A DNA stretch of 27,309 bases from assembly GCF_000292245.2 (NCBI RefSeq), contig NZ_ALPT02000057.1, forward strand, positions 1 to 27,309. Reading direction: 5' to 3'. Positions 15,123-23,815 of the stretch are shown in pieces. The first letter of the stretch is position 1. Each line of letters begins with the position of its first letter. The notes beneath the pieces are model-generated. The model made no database searches. It saw only the letters and a program-made list of their open reading frames with translations, and had not been told where the DNA came from. Origin of the DNA: Alkalihalobacillus alcalophilus ATCC 27647 = CGMCC 1.3604. GTDB taxonomy: Bacteria > Bacillota > Bacilli > Bacillales > Bacillaceae_D. Both the position numbers and the translations under genes were made by a program.

Positions 15123-15760
15123 CAATATTATTCATCTATAAAGCTTCATGTTCTTTTAATAGTTAAATTGAATCCCCTATTAATGATCATATTCTCCTAC
15201 CGCTGGTTGTTGAACCGAACGGTACTTTCGGACAGGCTATTCCTACTTATTTCCTATATTAGTCCGGGATAAAATGTATAAAATAGACGATATCTATCCA
15301 ATTTTATCGAATAAATGACCTTTAGTAAAGCAAAAACACATAAAAGTACGGATGTAAAGTATTGGGAGTATCTTGTAAGATTAAGTAGAATATTAGTTAA
15401 AAAGCTAATTAAAGCGTTTACATTTATCTGGATATGAGGTAAGTTAAGAAGTGATTGTTTCATTTTCTTTACAAAATGATGACAAGGAAAGACGGTTATA
15501 GAGTATAACGAAAATTTATCTCAGTAAAGTTTTAAAGCTAAAAAGGGATAAAGTGGAAGGGGGGGAGCTGAATATCAATTTCGTAGAAAAAAACTTTCGC
15601 TTTTAAAAAAATCGTAGTGATTTTAAAAAAAATTAATGATTTAATAGTGTAAATTATAAGAAAAATCGATCAGTCAGAAAATTTAACAAAGATTTTATTA
15701 TTTTAATATTGAAAAATTGTGTCGATTATTTTACAATATCTTTATTCGTTCTTTGAGAAA
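15123..15760. other. Large divergent intergenic region, no gene recognised
   Basis: This AT-rich gap separates the minus-strand LCP gene from the plus-strand regulator. It contains a small nested inverted repeat (ACCG..GGTT gttg AACC..CGGT, about 15199-15223). A 69-codon minus-strand reading frame (15254-15463) has no convincing ribosome binding site. There is a G7 run near 15556 and an A8 run at 15625-15632. No RNA family was recognised. Confidence 0.5.
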
Positions 15761-15767
15761 AAAACAC

Positions 15768-15800
15768 ATTCGCAAAATATTTGTAATAATTCGCAAAATT
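15768..15800 (+). promoter_or_regulatory. Candidate operator: ATTCGCAAAAT direct repeats 21 bp apart
   Basis: ATTCGCAAAATAT begins at 15768 and ATTCGCAAAATT at 15789, so the copies lie on the same DNA face two helical turns apart. They lie just upstream of the putative promoter of the Lrp/AsnC gene. Self-binding by that regulator is a reasonable inference. Confidence 0.5.
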
Positions 15801-15821
15801 TTTATGAATGTTTTTTATTTT

Positions 15822-15849
15822 TTGCAAGGAATATTAGTGAGTTCATAAT
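15822..15849 (+). promoter_or_regulatory. Putative sigma-A promoter of the lrp-opp operon
   Basis: TTGCAA (15822-15827), a 16-nt spacer, then CATAAT (15844-15849). Transcription would begin near 15856, leaving a leader of about 60 nt before the regulator gene. Confidence 0.6.
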
Positions 15850-15910
15850 TTAAGTATTAATTTTATTAGCCATTCTAAAATATAGCAGGCTAATAGATAG
15901 TTAGAAATGA

Positions 15911-16408
15911 GTGAATGCTATGACAAAAATTGATTCACTGGACACATCGATTCTTAAATTGCTTCAAGAGAATGGCAAGAGATCCTATACGGAGATGGCC
16001 AAGATGCTTGAGGTAAGCGAAGGGACGATTCGGACAAGAGTCAATCGAATGTTAAATGATAAGATTTTTGAGTTTATTATCCATATGGATCCGAATAAAA
16101 TAGGGCTTCAAGTCCAAGCAATTATTGGAATTGCAACGAAGCTTGGTTATCAAGAACAGGTTGCCAATCGTTTGAATCAATGTAAAGAAGTTCGGTTTGT
16201 TGGTGTTTTTTCCGGAAGGCATGATCTAATTTTACAAGCATATTTCAAAAACAATGAGGCACTCGTCGATTTTGTTAATGAAGAACTTGCACAATTAGAA
16301 GGTATAGACACAGTTGATGTCAGCATTGAACTTAAGCAATATAAAGATTCTTTCTCTTATATTGCGAATGGAGAAGAACACCATGAATATGTTGAAGAAA
16401 ATAGTTAA
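15911..16408 (+). CDS. Lrp/AsnC family transcriptional regulator
   Basis: This DNA-binding protein of about 162-165 residues has an N-terminal winged helix-turn-helix (LDTSILKLLQENGKRSYTEM to VSEGTIRTRVNRM) and a C-terminal RAM ligand-sensing domain (VQAIIGIATKL to VDVSIELKQY). Members form dimers and octamers and respond to amino acids or other small metabolites. The start is GTG 15911 or more likely ATG 15920, since either has only a weak ribosome binding site. It lies 12 nt before oppD on the same strand, with paired direct repeats and a promoter upstream. It is therefore likely to control itself and the peptide-uptake operon. The ligand is unknown. Confidence 0.85.
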   Translation: MNAMTKIDSLDTSILKLLQENGKRSYTEMAKMLEVSEGTIRTRVNRMLNDKIFEFIIHMDPNKIGLQVQAIIGIATKLGYQEQVANRLNQCKEVRFVGVFSGRHDLILQAYFKNNEALVDFVNEELAQLEGIDTVDVSIELKQYKDSFSYIANGEEHHEYVEENS

Positions 16409-16420
16409 TGGAGTGAGAAA

Positions 16421-17440
16421 ATGACGAATCAACTACTCAAAATTCAGAATTTACAAACTTCCTTCCGGATAAAAGATGATTATCATGCGGCTGTTGATGG
16501 GGTTACTTTGGAAGTGAATAAAAATGAGATCGTCGCAATTGTAGGGGAATCTGGCTGTGGAAAAAGTGCTCTTGCGTTCTCGATTATGGGATTCCATGAT
16601 CCGAAACGCTCAAAAATTGAAGGGCATATTTATTACAAAGAGCATGATTTAGCAAATATTTCTACGGCAAAATTAAATAAATTACGTGGTTCTGAAATGG
16701 GGATGATTTTCCAAGATCCACTAACGGCTTTAAATCCTTTAATGGTTGTCGGGGCTCAAATAGAAGAAACGTTGATCTTACATACTAAAATGAATAAGGA
16801 ACAACGAAAAGCTAGAGTCTTAGAATTGCTTGATTCTGTTGGAATTCCAAACCCACAACGGACGTTTAATCAATACCCACATGAACTGTCTGGGGGAATG
16901 CGTCAGCGTGTTGTTATTGCGATTGCGATTGCCAATAAACCGGCGTTCCTTGTCGCGGATGAACCAACAACAGCATTAGATGTGACTATTCAGGCACAGA
17001 TTCTTGATTTAATGAAGGAATTAAAAGAAAAGATGGACGCAGGGGTTATTTTAATTACCCATGATTTGGGAGTCGTAGCTGAAATGGCTGACCGTGTCGC
17101 GGTTATGTATGCGGGACAAATTGTTGAATTAGCACCGGTTGAAGAATTGTTCGCTAATCCAAAGCATCCTTATACACGTTCTTTATTACAATCCGTTCCA
17201 TCCACCGATAAAAAGGATGAACGACTTCATGTCATTCAAGGGATCGTTCCACCACTACCAAGCTTGCCACGTGTAGGCTGCCGTTTTAAAGCAAGAATTC
17301 CTTGGATTCCAGAAGAAGCTCATGAGGAAAATCCAGAATTGCATGAAATCAAACCGGGCCACTTTGTCCGTTGCACTTGTTATAAGACTTTCCACTTCCA
17401 AGACGAACAGAAAGGGGATATGAACAATGGAGTTTCTTAA
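16421..17440 (+). CDS. oppD: Oligopeptide ABC transporter ATPase OppD
   Basis: This 339-residue nucleotide-binding subunit belongs to a peptide importer. Walker A is GESGCGKS, the Q-loop is IFQDPLTALNP, the signature is LSGGMRQRVV, Walker B is FLVADEPTTALD and the switch His is in ITHDLG. The C-terminal oligopeptide-transporter extension follows (HPYTRSLLQSVPS onward). In that extension the usual cysteine cluster is incomplete: GCRFKARIPWIP has Ile where Cys is common and the middle Cys is absent, although RCTCY at the end is kept. The ribosome binding site is TGGAGTGAGAAA before ATG. The gene overlaps oppF by 14 nt, so the two ATPases should be translationally coupled. Confidence 0.93.
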   Translation: MTNQLLKIQNLQTSFRIKDDYHAAVDGVTLEVNKNEIVAIVGESGCGKSALAFSIMGFHDPKRSKIEGHIYYKEHDLANISTAKLNKLRGSEMGMIFQDPLTALNPLMVVGAQIEETLILHTKMNKEQRKARVLELLDSVGIPNPQRTFNQYPHELSGGMRQRVVIAIAIANKPAFLVADEPTTALDVTIQAQILDLMKELKEKMDAGVILITHDLGVVAEMADRVAVMYAGQIVELAPVEELFANPKHPYTRSLLQSVPSTDKKDERLHVIQGIVPPLPSLPRVGCRFKARIPWIPEEAHEENPELHEIKPGHFVRCTCYKTFHFQDEQKGDMNNGVS

Positions 17441-18359
17441 AGTTGAAGATTTGAATGTTCACTTTCCTGTCCGTGGGGGGATTTTAAAAAGAGTGGTTGA
17501 CCATGTGAAGGCGGTTAACGGTGTCTCGCTTCGGTTAGAAAAAGGACAAACATACGGTTTAGTTGGTGAGTCTGGTTCAGGTAAAACAACGACTGGACGT
17601 GCGATTATTGGCTTAAACGAAATCACGTCAGGAGATGTTTTTTTTGAAGGGGATAATTTAGCCCGGAAAAAGCGCTCGGGTGCAGACCGACGTGAGATTC
17701 AAATGATTTTCCAAGATCCGTATTCTTCATTAAATCCAAAGAAACGTATCCTTGATATTATTGCCGAGCCACTTCGAAACTATGAAAAGCTTTCAAAAGA
17801 ACAACTTCGAGCAAGGGTGGAAGAATTAGTTGAACAAGTGGGCTTAAGTAAAGAGAGCATTTTTAAATATCCACATGAATTTTCTGGTGGTCAAAGACAA
17901 AGAATTGGGATCGCTCGTGCGATTGCTCTTAATCCGAAATTAATTATTGCAGATGAGCCTGTTTCAGCCTTAGACGTTTCGGTCCAAGCTCAAGTTTTGA
18001 ACTTTATGAAGGATATTCAAAAAGAACTGAATTTGACCTATCTATTAATTAGTCATGATTTGGGAATTATTCGTCATATGTGTGACAGAATTGGCATTAT
18101 GTATAAGGGGCGACTTGTTGAGGAAGGTTCAGCTGAGGATATTTACACAAACCCTCAGCATATCTATACGAAACGACTCATCTCAGCGATTCCGGACATT
18201 GATCCAAAAAATCGGGAAAAACAAGCAATCTTTCGTGAAGAAGTTAAATTGGAGTTTAAAAATTCGAAAGATTATTATTTCGATAAAGACGGTTTGGCTT
18301 TTGATTTAAGGCAAATCTCCGACACTCATTTTGTTGCATTGCCAAAGGAGGGACAATAA
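17427..18359 (+). CDS. oppF: Oligopeptide ABC transporter ATPase OppF
   Basis: This is the second ATPase of the peptide importer, 310 residues. Walker A is GESGSGKT, the Q-loop is IFQDPYSSLNP, the signature is FSGGQRQRIG, Walker B is LIIADEPVSALD and the switch His is in ISHDLG. A short OppF-type C-terminal tail (HIYTKRLISAIPDIDP) follows, without a cysteine cluster. It would pair with OppD beneath the OppB-OppC channel. The ATG lies inside the 3' end of oppD after AAAGGGGAT, and the stop is 3 nt before the oppB start, whose AAGGAGG ribosome binding site lies within the last oppF codons. Confidence 0.93.
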   Translation: MEFLKVEDLNVHFPVRGGILKRVVDHVKAVNGVSLRLEKGQTYGLVGESGSGKTTTGRAIIGLNEITSGDVFFEGDNLARKKRSGADRREIQMIFQDPYSSLNPKKRILDIIAEPLRNYEKLSKEQLRARVEELVEQVGLSKESIFKYPHEFSGGQRQRIGIARAIALNPKLIIADEPVSALDVSVQAQVLNFMKDIQKELNLTYLLISHDLGIIRHMCDRIGIMYKGRLVEEGSAEDIYTNPQHIYTKRLISAIPDIDPKNREKQAIFREEVKLEFKNSKDYYFDKDGLAFDLRQISDTHFVALPKEGQ

Positions 18360-18362
18360 AAC

Positions 18363-19325
18363 ATGTGGACTTTTACAATTAGACGAATTTTAATTATGAT
18401 TCCACAGCTTTTCGTTTTAAGTGTTGTCATTTTCTTCTTGGCTAAGATGATGCCTGGAGATGCTTTAACAGGTTTGATTGACCCTAATATCGGACCAGAA
18501 GCAATAGAGAGACAACGTGAACGCTTAGGATTAAATAATCCTTGGTATGTTCAGTACTTTGATTGGATAACAAAAGCTTTGCAAGGGGATTTAGGACAAT
18601 CATTCCGCTTTAAATTACCCGTTACTGAATTAATTGAACAACGTATGTGGAACTCAGTTTGGTTATCCGTAGTCACATTAATTTTTACGTATTTGATTGC
18701 GATTCCTTTAGGGGTTATTAGTGGTCGTTATAATGATACGATTGCAGACCGTACGATTACGACTTACACATACATAGGGTTTGCTGCACCATTATTCATT
18801 TTTGCCCTAGTCATGTTATTTATATTTGGTTTTAAACTTCAATGGTTCCCAACAGGGGGCAGTGTGGCACCGGGATTGACACCGGGAACCTTTGACTATT
18901 TTTTAAGTAAGTTGTATCACTTGATGTTACCTGCTTTATCAATGGCTCTAATTACAACTGTATCAACGGTTCAGTATTTACGGAGTGAAATCATTGATAT
19001 TAAGCATAAAGAATTTATTCTTACTGCCCGTTCAAAAGGGGCGTCTGAATCGCGTGTTTATAACCGCCATATTTTCCGAAACTCTTTACTACCAATTGCC
19101 GCATTTTTTGGCTATGAGATTACGTTCTTAATTGGTGGATCGGTCTTTATTGAAAACATATTTAGTTATCCTGGTATGGGTGAGCTCTTTATTTCATCTA
19201 TTACACAAAGGGATACGAGTGTTGTTGCAGCACTTGTGCTATTGTTTGGAATTGCCTCCATTCTTGGTGCGTTAATTTCAGACATCATACTAAGTATTAT
19301 TGACCCAAGAATTCGGATTAAATAA
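18363..19325 (+). CDS. oppB: Oligopeptide ABC transporter permease OppB
   Basis: This 320-residue inner-membrane channel subunit has an N-terminal helix (RRILIMIPQLFVLSVVIFFL) and the periplasmic-side PGDALTGLIDP region. Five further membrane helices follow. The ATPase-contact EAA-type loop is ILTARSKGASESRVYNRH. The family end EYPGMG-like motif appears as FSYPGMGELFISSI. It forms a heterodimer with OppC. The start is ATG 18363 with AAGGAGGGACAAT upstream. Confidence 0.93.
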   Translation: MWTFTIRRILIMIPQLFVLSVVIFFLAKMMPGDALTGLIDPNIGPEAIERQRERLGLNNPWYVQYFDWITKALQGDLGQSFRFKLPVTELIEQRMWNSVWLSVVTLIFTYLIAIPLGVISGRYNDTIADRTITTYTYIGFAAPLFIFALVMLFIFGFKLQWFPTGGSVAPGLTPGTFDYFLSKLYHLMLPALSMALITTVSTVQYLRSEIIDIKHKEFILTARSKGASESRVYNRHIFRNSLLPIAAFFGYEITFLIGGSVFIENIFSYPGMGELFISSITQRDTSVVAALVLLFGIASILGALISDIILSIIDPRIRIK

Positions 19326-19342
19326 CGTGGAGGTGAAAAGAC

Positions 19343-20242
19343 ATGGCTGATTTAAGACAAATAGACAATCAACAACCTTTAAGAAGTCCATCGGGCTTAA
19401 GTGTTATCTGGCGAGAGATCGTTCGCGACAAAATGGCTCTGTTCTCTCTTATATTAATGATAGTAATTTGTGCTGTTGTATATGGACTCTCTTTATTTTT
19501 AGATTTAAAAACGATTGTTACCGTGGACCCATTTGCGATTCATCAACCGCCATCGTCTGATTTTTGGTTAGGAACGGATTATGGTGGGCGTGATGTGTTC
19601 GGTCAATTAATTATTGGAACACGAAACTCTTTAACAATTGGGATACTTGTAACGTTACTTAGTGGTTTCATCGGAATAACGATGGGTGCTGTTTCTGGTT
19701 ATTTCGGGGGCATGATTGATAATGTATTAATGCGTATTTTAGATTTCTTTATGATTTTACCAACATTGATGATCATTATCGTGTTCGTTGTAATCGTTCC
19801 TAAATATTCTGTTTGGAGCTTTGCTGTCATTATGTCGATCTTCTTATGGATGGGGATCGCGAGGCTTATCCGTTCCAAAGCACTGCAGGAAAAAGAGCTT
19901 GATTATGTCAATGCTTCAAAGACACTTGGCAGCTCACATTTTAAAATCATTTTTACACAAGTCCTGCCAAATATTAGTTCGTTAATCATCGTTACGATGA
20001 CTTTAAATTTGGCAGCTAATATTGGAATTGAATCTGGCTTATCCTTTTTAGGGTTTGGTTTTCCAGAAAGTACGCCGAGTTTAGGTACTTTAATCAGTTA
20101 TGCAAGGAACCCGCAAACGTTAGAGTTTCGCTGGTGGATTTGGTTACCCGCATCGTTATTGATTTTAATAATGATGTTGAGTATAAATAACGTCGGTCAA
20201 GCGTTAAAACGTGCGACAGACGCGAAACAAAGAAGAGGATAA
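19343..20242 (+). CDS. oppC: Oligopeptide ABC transporter permease OppC
   Basis: This 299-residue second channel subunit has the N-terminal OppC domain (WREIVRDKMALFSLILM) and the hallmark FWLGTDYGGRDVFGQLIIGTR. Five membrane helices surround the ATPase-contact loop YVNASKTLGSSHFKIIFTQVLP. The C-terminal LSFLGFGFPESTPSLGTLI motif is also present. The ribosome binding site GGAGGTGAAAAG precedes ATG 19343, 17 nt after the oppB stop. Complete and in register with the operon. Confidence 0.93.
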   Translation: MADLRQIDNQQPLRSPSGLSVIWREIVRDKMALFSLILMIVICAVVYGLSLFLDLKTIVTVDPFAIHQPPSSDFWLGTDYGGRDVFGQLIIGTRNSLTIGILVTLLSGFIGITMGAVSGYFGGMIDNVLMRILDFFMILPTLMIIIVFVVIVPKYSVWSFAVIMSIFLWMGIARLIRSKALQEKELDYVNASKTLGSSHFKIIFTQVLPNISSLIIVTMTLNLAANIGIESGLSFLGFGFPESTPSLGTLISYARNPQTLEFRWWIWLPASLLILIMMLSINNVGQALKRATDAKQRRG

Positions 20243-20259
20243 AAAAGGGAGGAATAAGA

Positions 20260-22101
20260 ATGAATAACAAGTTACGTTTGTTATTACTAGTGTTACTAGC
20301 AAGCTTTGTCGTCTTTATGGCTGCTTGTAGTAATGACGGTGCATCAGGGGATCCTGAAGAAACACCTTCAGATGATCCAGAAACGGAAGAGACTCCGGAA
20401 GAAGATGAAGAAACAGATGGTCTTTACTCTATCGAAGATTTCGATCATATTAAAGACGATGGAACAACAATTGATGGTGGAGAATTAGTATTTGGTTTAT
20501 CATCTGATACTCCATTTGAAGGTACATTAAACTGGAACTTCTATTCTGGTAACCCAGATGCACAAGTTCTTCAGTGGTTTGATGAGCCGTTATTAACTTG
20601 GGATGAAAACTATGTTTACACTCAAGACGGTGCAGCAACATATGAAATTGATGAAGAAGACAATCGTATTTGGACTTTAACAATTCGTGATAATGTGAAC
20701 TGGCACGATGGTACTCCTGTAACAGCAGAAGACTGGGCTTTTGCTCATTATGTAATCGCTGATCCAGACTATGATGGTGTTCGTTTTGACTCTTCACTTC
20801 GTAACATTGAAGGTATCGTTGACTACCATAATGGTGAGGCTGACGAAATTTCTGGTATCGAAATAATTGATGAGAAAACTTTACGTATTACGTATGTTCA
20901 AGCAACACCTTCTTTAATTACTGGTGGAGTTTGGACTTACCCATTAGCTAAACATATTTATGGTGATATTCCAGTTGAAGAGATGTCTTCACATGCAGCA
21001 ACTCGTCAAAATCCAATCGGGTTTGGTCCATATAAAGTTGACTCAATCGTTCCTGGTGAGTCTGTATCGTACTCTAAGTATGAAGACTACTGGAGAGGTG
21101 AGCCTGCTCTGGATAAAGTAACATTACGTGTTATTAATCCTTCCGTTGTTGTTGAAGAATTAAGAAATGGCGGAGTAGACATGGTAAGTTCATTCCCACA
21201 AGCACAGTTTGCTGATGTTGTAGATGAATTATCAAACATCACTTGGTTAGGAAATATTGATCGTGCCTACACGTATATTGGTTTTAAATTAGGTCATTGG
21301 GATGAAGAAAATAGAGTAAATGTATATGATCCAGAAAACGCTAAAATGGGTAACAAAAATTTACGTCAAGCAATGTGGCATGCGGTTGATAATGACACAG
21401 TTGGAGAGCGTTTCTATCATGGTTTAAGATGGGCTGGTACGACGTTAATTCCACCATCGCACCCAGAATTCCATGATGCAACAAACCCAGGTCGTGCTTA
21501 TGACCCTGAGAGAGCGAATGAGCTTCTTGATGAGGCTGGTTATGTGGATGTTGATGGAGATGGATTCCGTGAAGATCCAGATGGCAATGAGTTAGTAATT
21601 AACTTCGCTTCTATGAGTGGAGATGAAATTGCTGAGCCATTAGCAAACTACTACATTCAAGCTTGGGCAAATGTAGGATTAAATGTACAACTTTTAGATG
21701 GACGTTTACATGAGTTCAACTCATTCTACGATCGTGTAGAAGCTGATGATCCAGATATCGACATTTACCAAGGAGCTTGGGTTGTTGGAATTGACGTTGA
21801 CCCAAGTGGTTTATATGGAGCGGAAGCATCATATAACTACACTCGTTATGTAAGTGATGAAAACAATCAGTTAATGACTGATGGTCTTTCTGAAGCAGCA
21901 TTTGATGTCGATTACCGTGTTGATGTTTACAATCAATGGCAAGAATATATGGTTGAAAATGTTCCTGCATTCCCAACTCTTTACCGTGCAGCTTTAGTAC
22001 CGGTTAACAACCGTGTAACTGGCTATGCAGTTGGTGATGGTACTGGATACTTCAGATACCAAGTTGGTGTAACGGAAGAAGTTGCTGAATCAGCTGAGTA
22101 A
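20260..22101 (+). CDS. oppA: Oligopeptide-binding lipoprotein OppA
   Basis: This 613-residue extracellular peptide-binding lipoprotein delivers substrate to OppBC. It has a lipoprotein signal peptide with lipobox around Cys23 (VVFMAACSN). An acidic linker follows (SGDPEETPSDDPETEETPEE), then the SBP_bac_5 fold. Typical strings are WTLTIRDNVNWHDGTPVTAEDW, NPIGFGPYKV and NKNLRQAMWHAVDND. The mature protein is strikingly rich in Asp and Glu, as often seen in surface proteins of alkaliphiles or halophiles. The ribosome binding site GGGAGG precedes ATG 20260. As the last gene of the operon it is followed by a terminator. The exact peptide class is not deducible. Confidence 0.93.
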   Translation: MNNKLRLLLLVLLASFVVFMAACSNDGASGDPEETPSDDPETEETPEEDEETDGLYSIEDFDHIKDDGTTIDGGELVFGLSSDTPFEGTLNWNFYSGNPDAQVLQWFDEPLLTWDENYVYTQDGAATYEIDEEDNRIWTLTIRDNVNWHDGTPVTAEDWAFAHYVIADPDYDGVRFDSSLRNIEGIVDYHNGEADEISGIEIIDEKTLRITYVQATPSLITGGVWTYPLAKHIYGDIPVEEMSSHAATRQNPIGFGPYKVDSIVPGESVSYSKYEDYWRGEPALDKVTLRVINPSVVVEELRNGGVDMVSSFPQAQFADVVDELSNITWLGNIDRAYTYIGFKLGHWDEENRVNVYDPENAKMGNKNLRQAMWHAVDNDTVGERFYHGLRWAGTTLIPPSHPEFHDATNPGRAYDPERANELLDEAGYVDVDGDGFREDPDGNELVINFASMSGDEIAEPLANYYIQAWANVGLNVQLLDGRLHEFNSFYDRVEADDPDIDIYQGAWVVGIDVDPSGLYGAEASYNYTRYVSDENNQLMTDGLSEAAFDVDYRVDVYNQWQEYMVENVPAFPTLYRAALVPVNNRVTGYAVGDGTGYFRYQVGVTEEVAESAE

Positions 22102-22142
22102 TCTTAGCTACTAAGTATTTCTGCCGTTAGATTAAAAGGAAA

Positions 22143-22178
22143 AGTCACTGAGAGCTCTAGGCTCTGAGTGGCTTTTTT
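22143..22178 (+). terminator. Rho-independent terminator of the opp operon
   Basis: AGTCACTGAGAGC (22143-22155) pairs with GCTCTGAGTGGCT (22161-22173, one mismatch), followed by a run of T residues. Confidence 0.85.
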
Positions 22179-22276
22179 GAGGCTGTAAAATATTTAATTT
22201 CAATTACTGATGGAAGAGGAGACATCGCACACATATTCTCAAAACTATAGAATTAAATAGCCCTCCATAACAAAAG

Positions 22277-22309
22277 CCTCATTCAAACGTCTGTTACGTT
22301 TGAATGAGG
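22277..22309. terminator. Second perfect hairpin between opp and tnpB
   Basis: CCTCATTCAAACG (22277-22289) and CGTTTGAATGAGG (22297-22309) form a perfect 13-bp stem with a 7-nt loop. On the minus strand it is followed by CTTTTG. It may be a leftover terminator of a minus-strand gene once located here, such as yvyE before the tnpB insertion. Confidence 0.5.
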
Positions 22310-22382
22310 TATTACTAAAATAAGCTCACTTATATAATAGAAGAAACTAGTTTAATGCTCGGTTAAATAGATTTATCGTTTT

Positions 22383-22452
22383 CCGACAGAAGACTCCTTC
22401 CTCCATCGTGTGAAGGGCAAAGCCCAACGATAGGTGGGAGATGAATGTCGGT
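22383..22452. repeat. Left-end hairpin of the tnpB element
   Basis: An imperfect long inverted repeat has outer arms CCGACA/TGTCGG, middle arms around CTTCCTCCATCGT / ACGATAGGTGGGAG and an inner GGGC-AAA-GCCC hairpin. This is the kind of subterminal structure that TnpA recognises in IS200/IS605 elements. Confidence 0.6.
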
Positions 22453-22524
22453 TGGTGGTAGCCAAAACGCTCCTTTCTATGATAAAATAAGAACAAACGT
22501 TCTATGAGTGAAGGAGGGAGAGCC

Positions 22525-23658
22525 GTGCTAGTCAAGAAAGCCTATAAGTTCCGTATCTATCCAAGCAAAGAACAGGAAACCCTGATTGCCAAAACCATCG
22601 GCTGTTCTCGTTTTGTATTCAATCGCTTTTTAGGGCAATGGAACGATACCTACCAAGAAACAGGTAAAGGATTAACGTATTCTTCTTGTTCATCCCAATT
22701 AACCCAACTAAAAAAGGAATTCGTATGGCTAAAAGAAGTGGATAGCATTGCCCTTCAATCCTCCCTGAAAAACCTTGCTGATTCCTATACTCGATTCTTC
22801 AAGAAACAAAATAAAGCACCTCGCTTCAAGTCTAAAAAGAATCAGGTACAATCCTACACCACGAAAGAAACAAACCATAACATTGCCATTGTAAACAGCA
22901 AAATTAAATTGCCGAAACTGGGTCTTGTTCGCTTGGCCAAAAGTCGTGAGGTTGAAGGGCGTATTCTGAACGCTACAGTCAGACGAAATCCAAGCGGAAA
23001 GTTCTTTGTATCCATTCTAGTCGAAACAGACGTACAGCCCTTGAAGAAAACGGATTCATCTATCGGTATAGATTTAGGCATCACGGACTTTGCGGTTTTT
23101 TCGGATGGTCACAAGATGGACAATCATACATTCACAGCCAAAATGGAAAAGAAATTAAGACGTGAACAGCGAAAACTTTCAAGGCGTGCGTTACAGGCCA
23201 AAAATAAGGGTATTCATCTATTTGATGCCCAAAACTATCAGAAGCAAAAACGCAAAGTGGCCAGGTTGCACGAAAGAGTCAGGAACCAACGTGACGATTT
23301 TCTGAACAAGTTAAGTACAGACATCATCAAAAACCACGATATGATCTGTTTAGAGGACTTGAACACCAAAGGAATGTTACGTAATCATAAATTAGCCAAA
23401 TCCATCTCGGATGTATCCTGGTCTGCCTTTGTATCGAAATTAGAATACAAAGCGAAATGGTACGGGAAAACCATCGTGAAAATAAGCAGGTGGTTTCCAT
23501 CTAGTCAAATCTGTTCCGAATGTGGACATCAAGAGGGCAAGAAATCTCTTGAAATAAGGGACTGGACGTGTTCTATTTGCCATAAACATCACGATCGAGA
23601 TATCAATGCCAGCCAAAATATTCTAGCCGAAGGGGTAAGAACCTTCCACATGGCTTAA
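22525..23658 (+). CDS. tnpB: RNA-guided endonuclease TnpB
   Basis: TnpB is the omega-RNA-guided DNA nuclease related to Cas12 that helps retain IS200/IS605 elements by cutting empty donor sites. GTG 22525 (AAGGAGG seven nt upstream) gives 377 residues; an in-frame upstream ATG at 22504 has no comparable site. The N-terminal helix-turn-helix/wedge region begins KKAYKFRIYPSKEQE. The RuvC active site is intact: Asp183 (GIDLGITDFAVF), Glu277 (CLEDLN) and the DRDINAS motif at 357-363. A zinc ribbon is present with Cys330/Cys333 and Cys349/Cys352. The gene looks functional, with no frameshift. The downstream region should supply the guide RNA. Confidence 0.92.
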   Translation: MLVKKAYKFRIYPSKEQETLIAKTIGCSRFVFNRFLGQWNDTYQETGKGLTYSSCSSQLTQLKKEFVWLKEVDSIALQSSLKNLADSYTRFFKKQNKAPRFKSKKNQVQSYTTKETNHNIAIVNSKIKLPKLGLVRLAKSREVEGRILNATVRRNPSGKFFVSILVETDVQPLKKTDSSIGIDLGITDFAVFSDGHKMDNHTFTAKMEKKLRREQRKLSRRALQAKNKGIHLFDAQNYQKQKRKVARLHERVRNQRDDFLNKLSTDIIKNHDMICLEDLNTKGMLRNHKLAKSISDVSWSAFVSKLEYKAKWYGKTIVKISRWFPSSQICSECGHQEGKKSLEIRDWTCSICHKHHDRDINASQNILAEGVRTFHMA

Positions 23659-23810
23659 ACAACAGACAGAACCGTAGGAATCGACGGGGATAGCTTGGTC
23701 CATAAGAGAAACCTCTGTTGGCAAAGAAATGCGCTGGCAAGTACGCTCTGTTCCCAAGAATCTCCCACTTCAATCAGACCGCAAGGTCGATAAGTGGCGA
23801 GTAGTTCAAA
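23659..23810 (+). ncRNA. Putative omega-RNA scaffold (3' part) of the tnpB element
   Basis: TnpB elements encode a non-coding RNA overlapping the 3' end of tnpB and the right end, with the guide taken from DNA just beyond the element. Here about 150 nt between the tnpB stop and the right end contain paired arms, ending with the CCACTT/AAGTGG and GACC-GCAA-GGTC hairpin and GAGTAGTTCAA. The guide would start at about 23811 and read across the yvyE stop codon. Its 5' end probably lies inside tnpB and is not determined. Confidence 0.55.
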
Positions 23811-23815
23811 AGTTG

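Larger units (their letters stand above)
22350..23810 (+). mobile_element. Solitary tnpB element (IS200/IS605 superfamily, IS1341-type)
   Basis: The element has tnpB but no tnpA transposase. The left end carries an imperfect hairpin (CCGACA near 22382 with TGTCGG near 22450, and inner arms around CTCCATCGT / ACGATAGGTGG). The right end has CCACTT (23765-23770) pairing with AAGTGG (23792-23797) around an inner GACC-GCAA-GGTC hairpin. GTGGGAGAT on the left mirrors ATCTCCCAC on the right. The left boundary is unresolved: TTTAA at 22351 and TTTAT at 22372 both resemble target-adjacent motifs. Mobility would need TnpA in trans. Confidence 0.75.

Noticed and set aside
15254..15463. A 69-codon minus-strand ORF (hydrophobic, LLNLTRYSQYFTSVLLCVFA) in the LCP-lrp gap
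   Set aside because: No convincing ribosome binding site, no recognisable family, and AT-rich spacer easily yields hydrophobic frames by chance.
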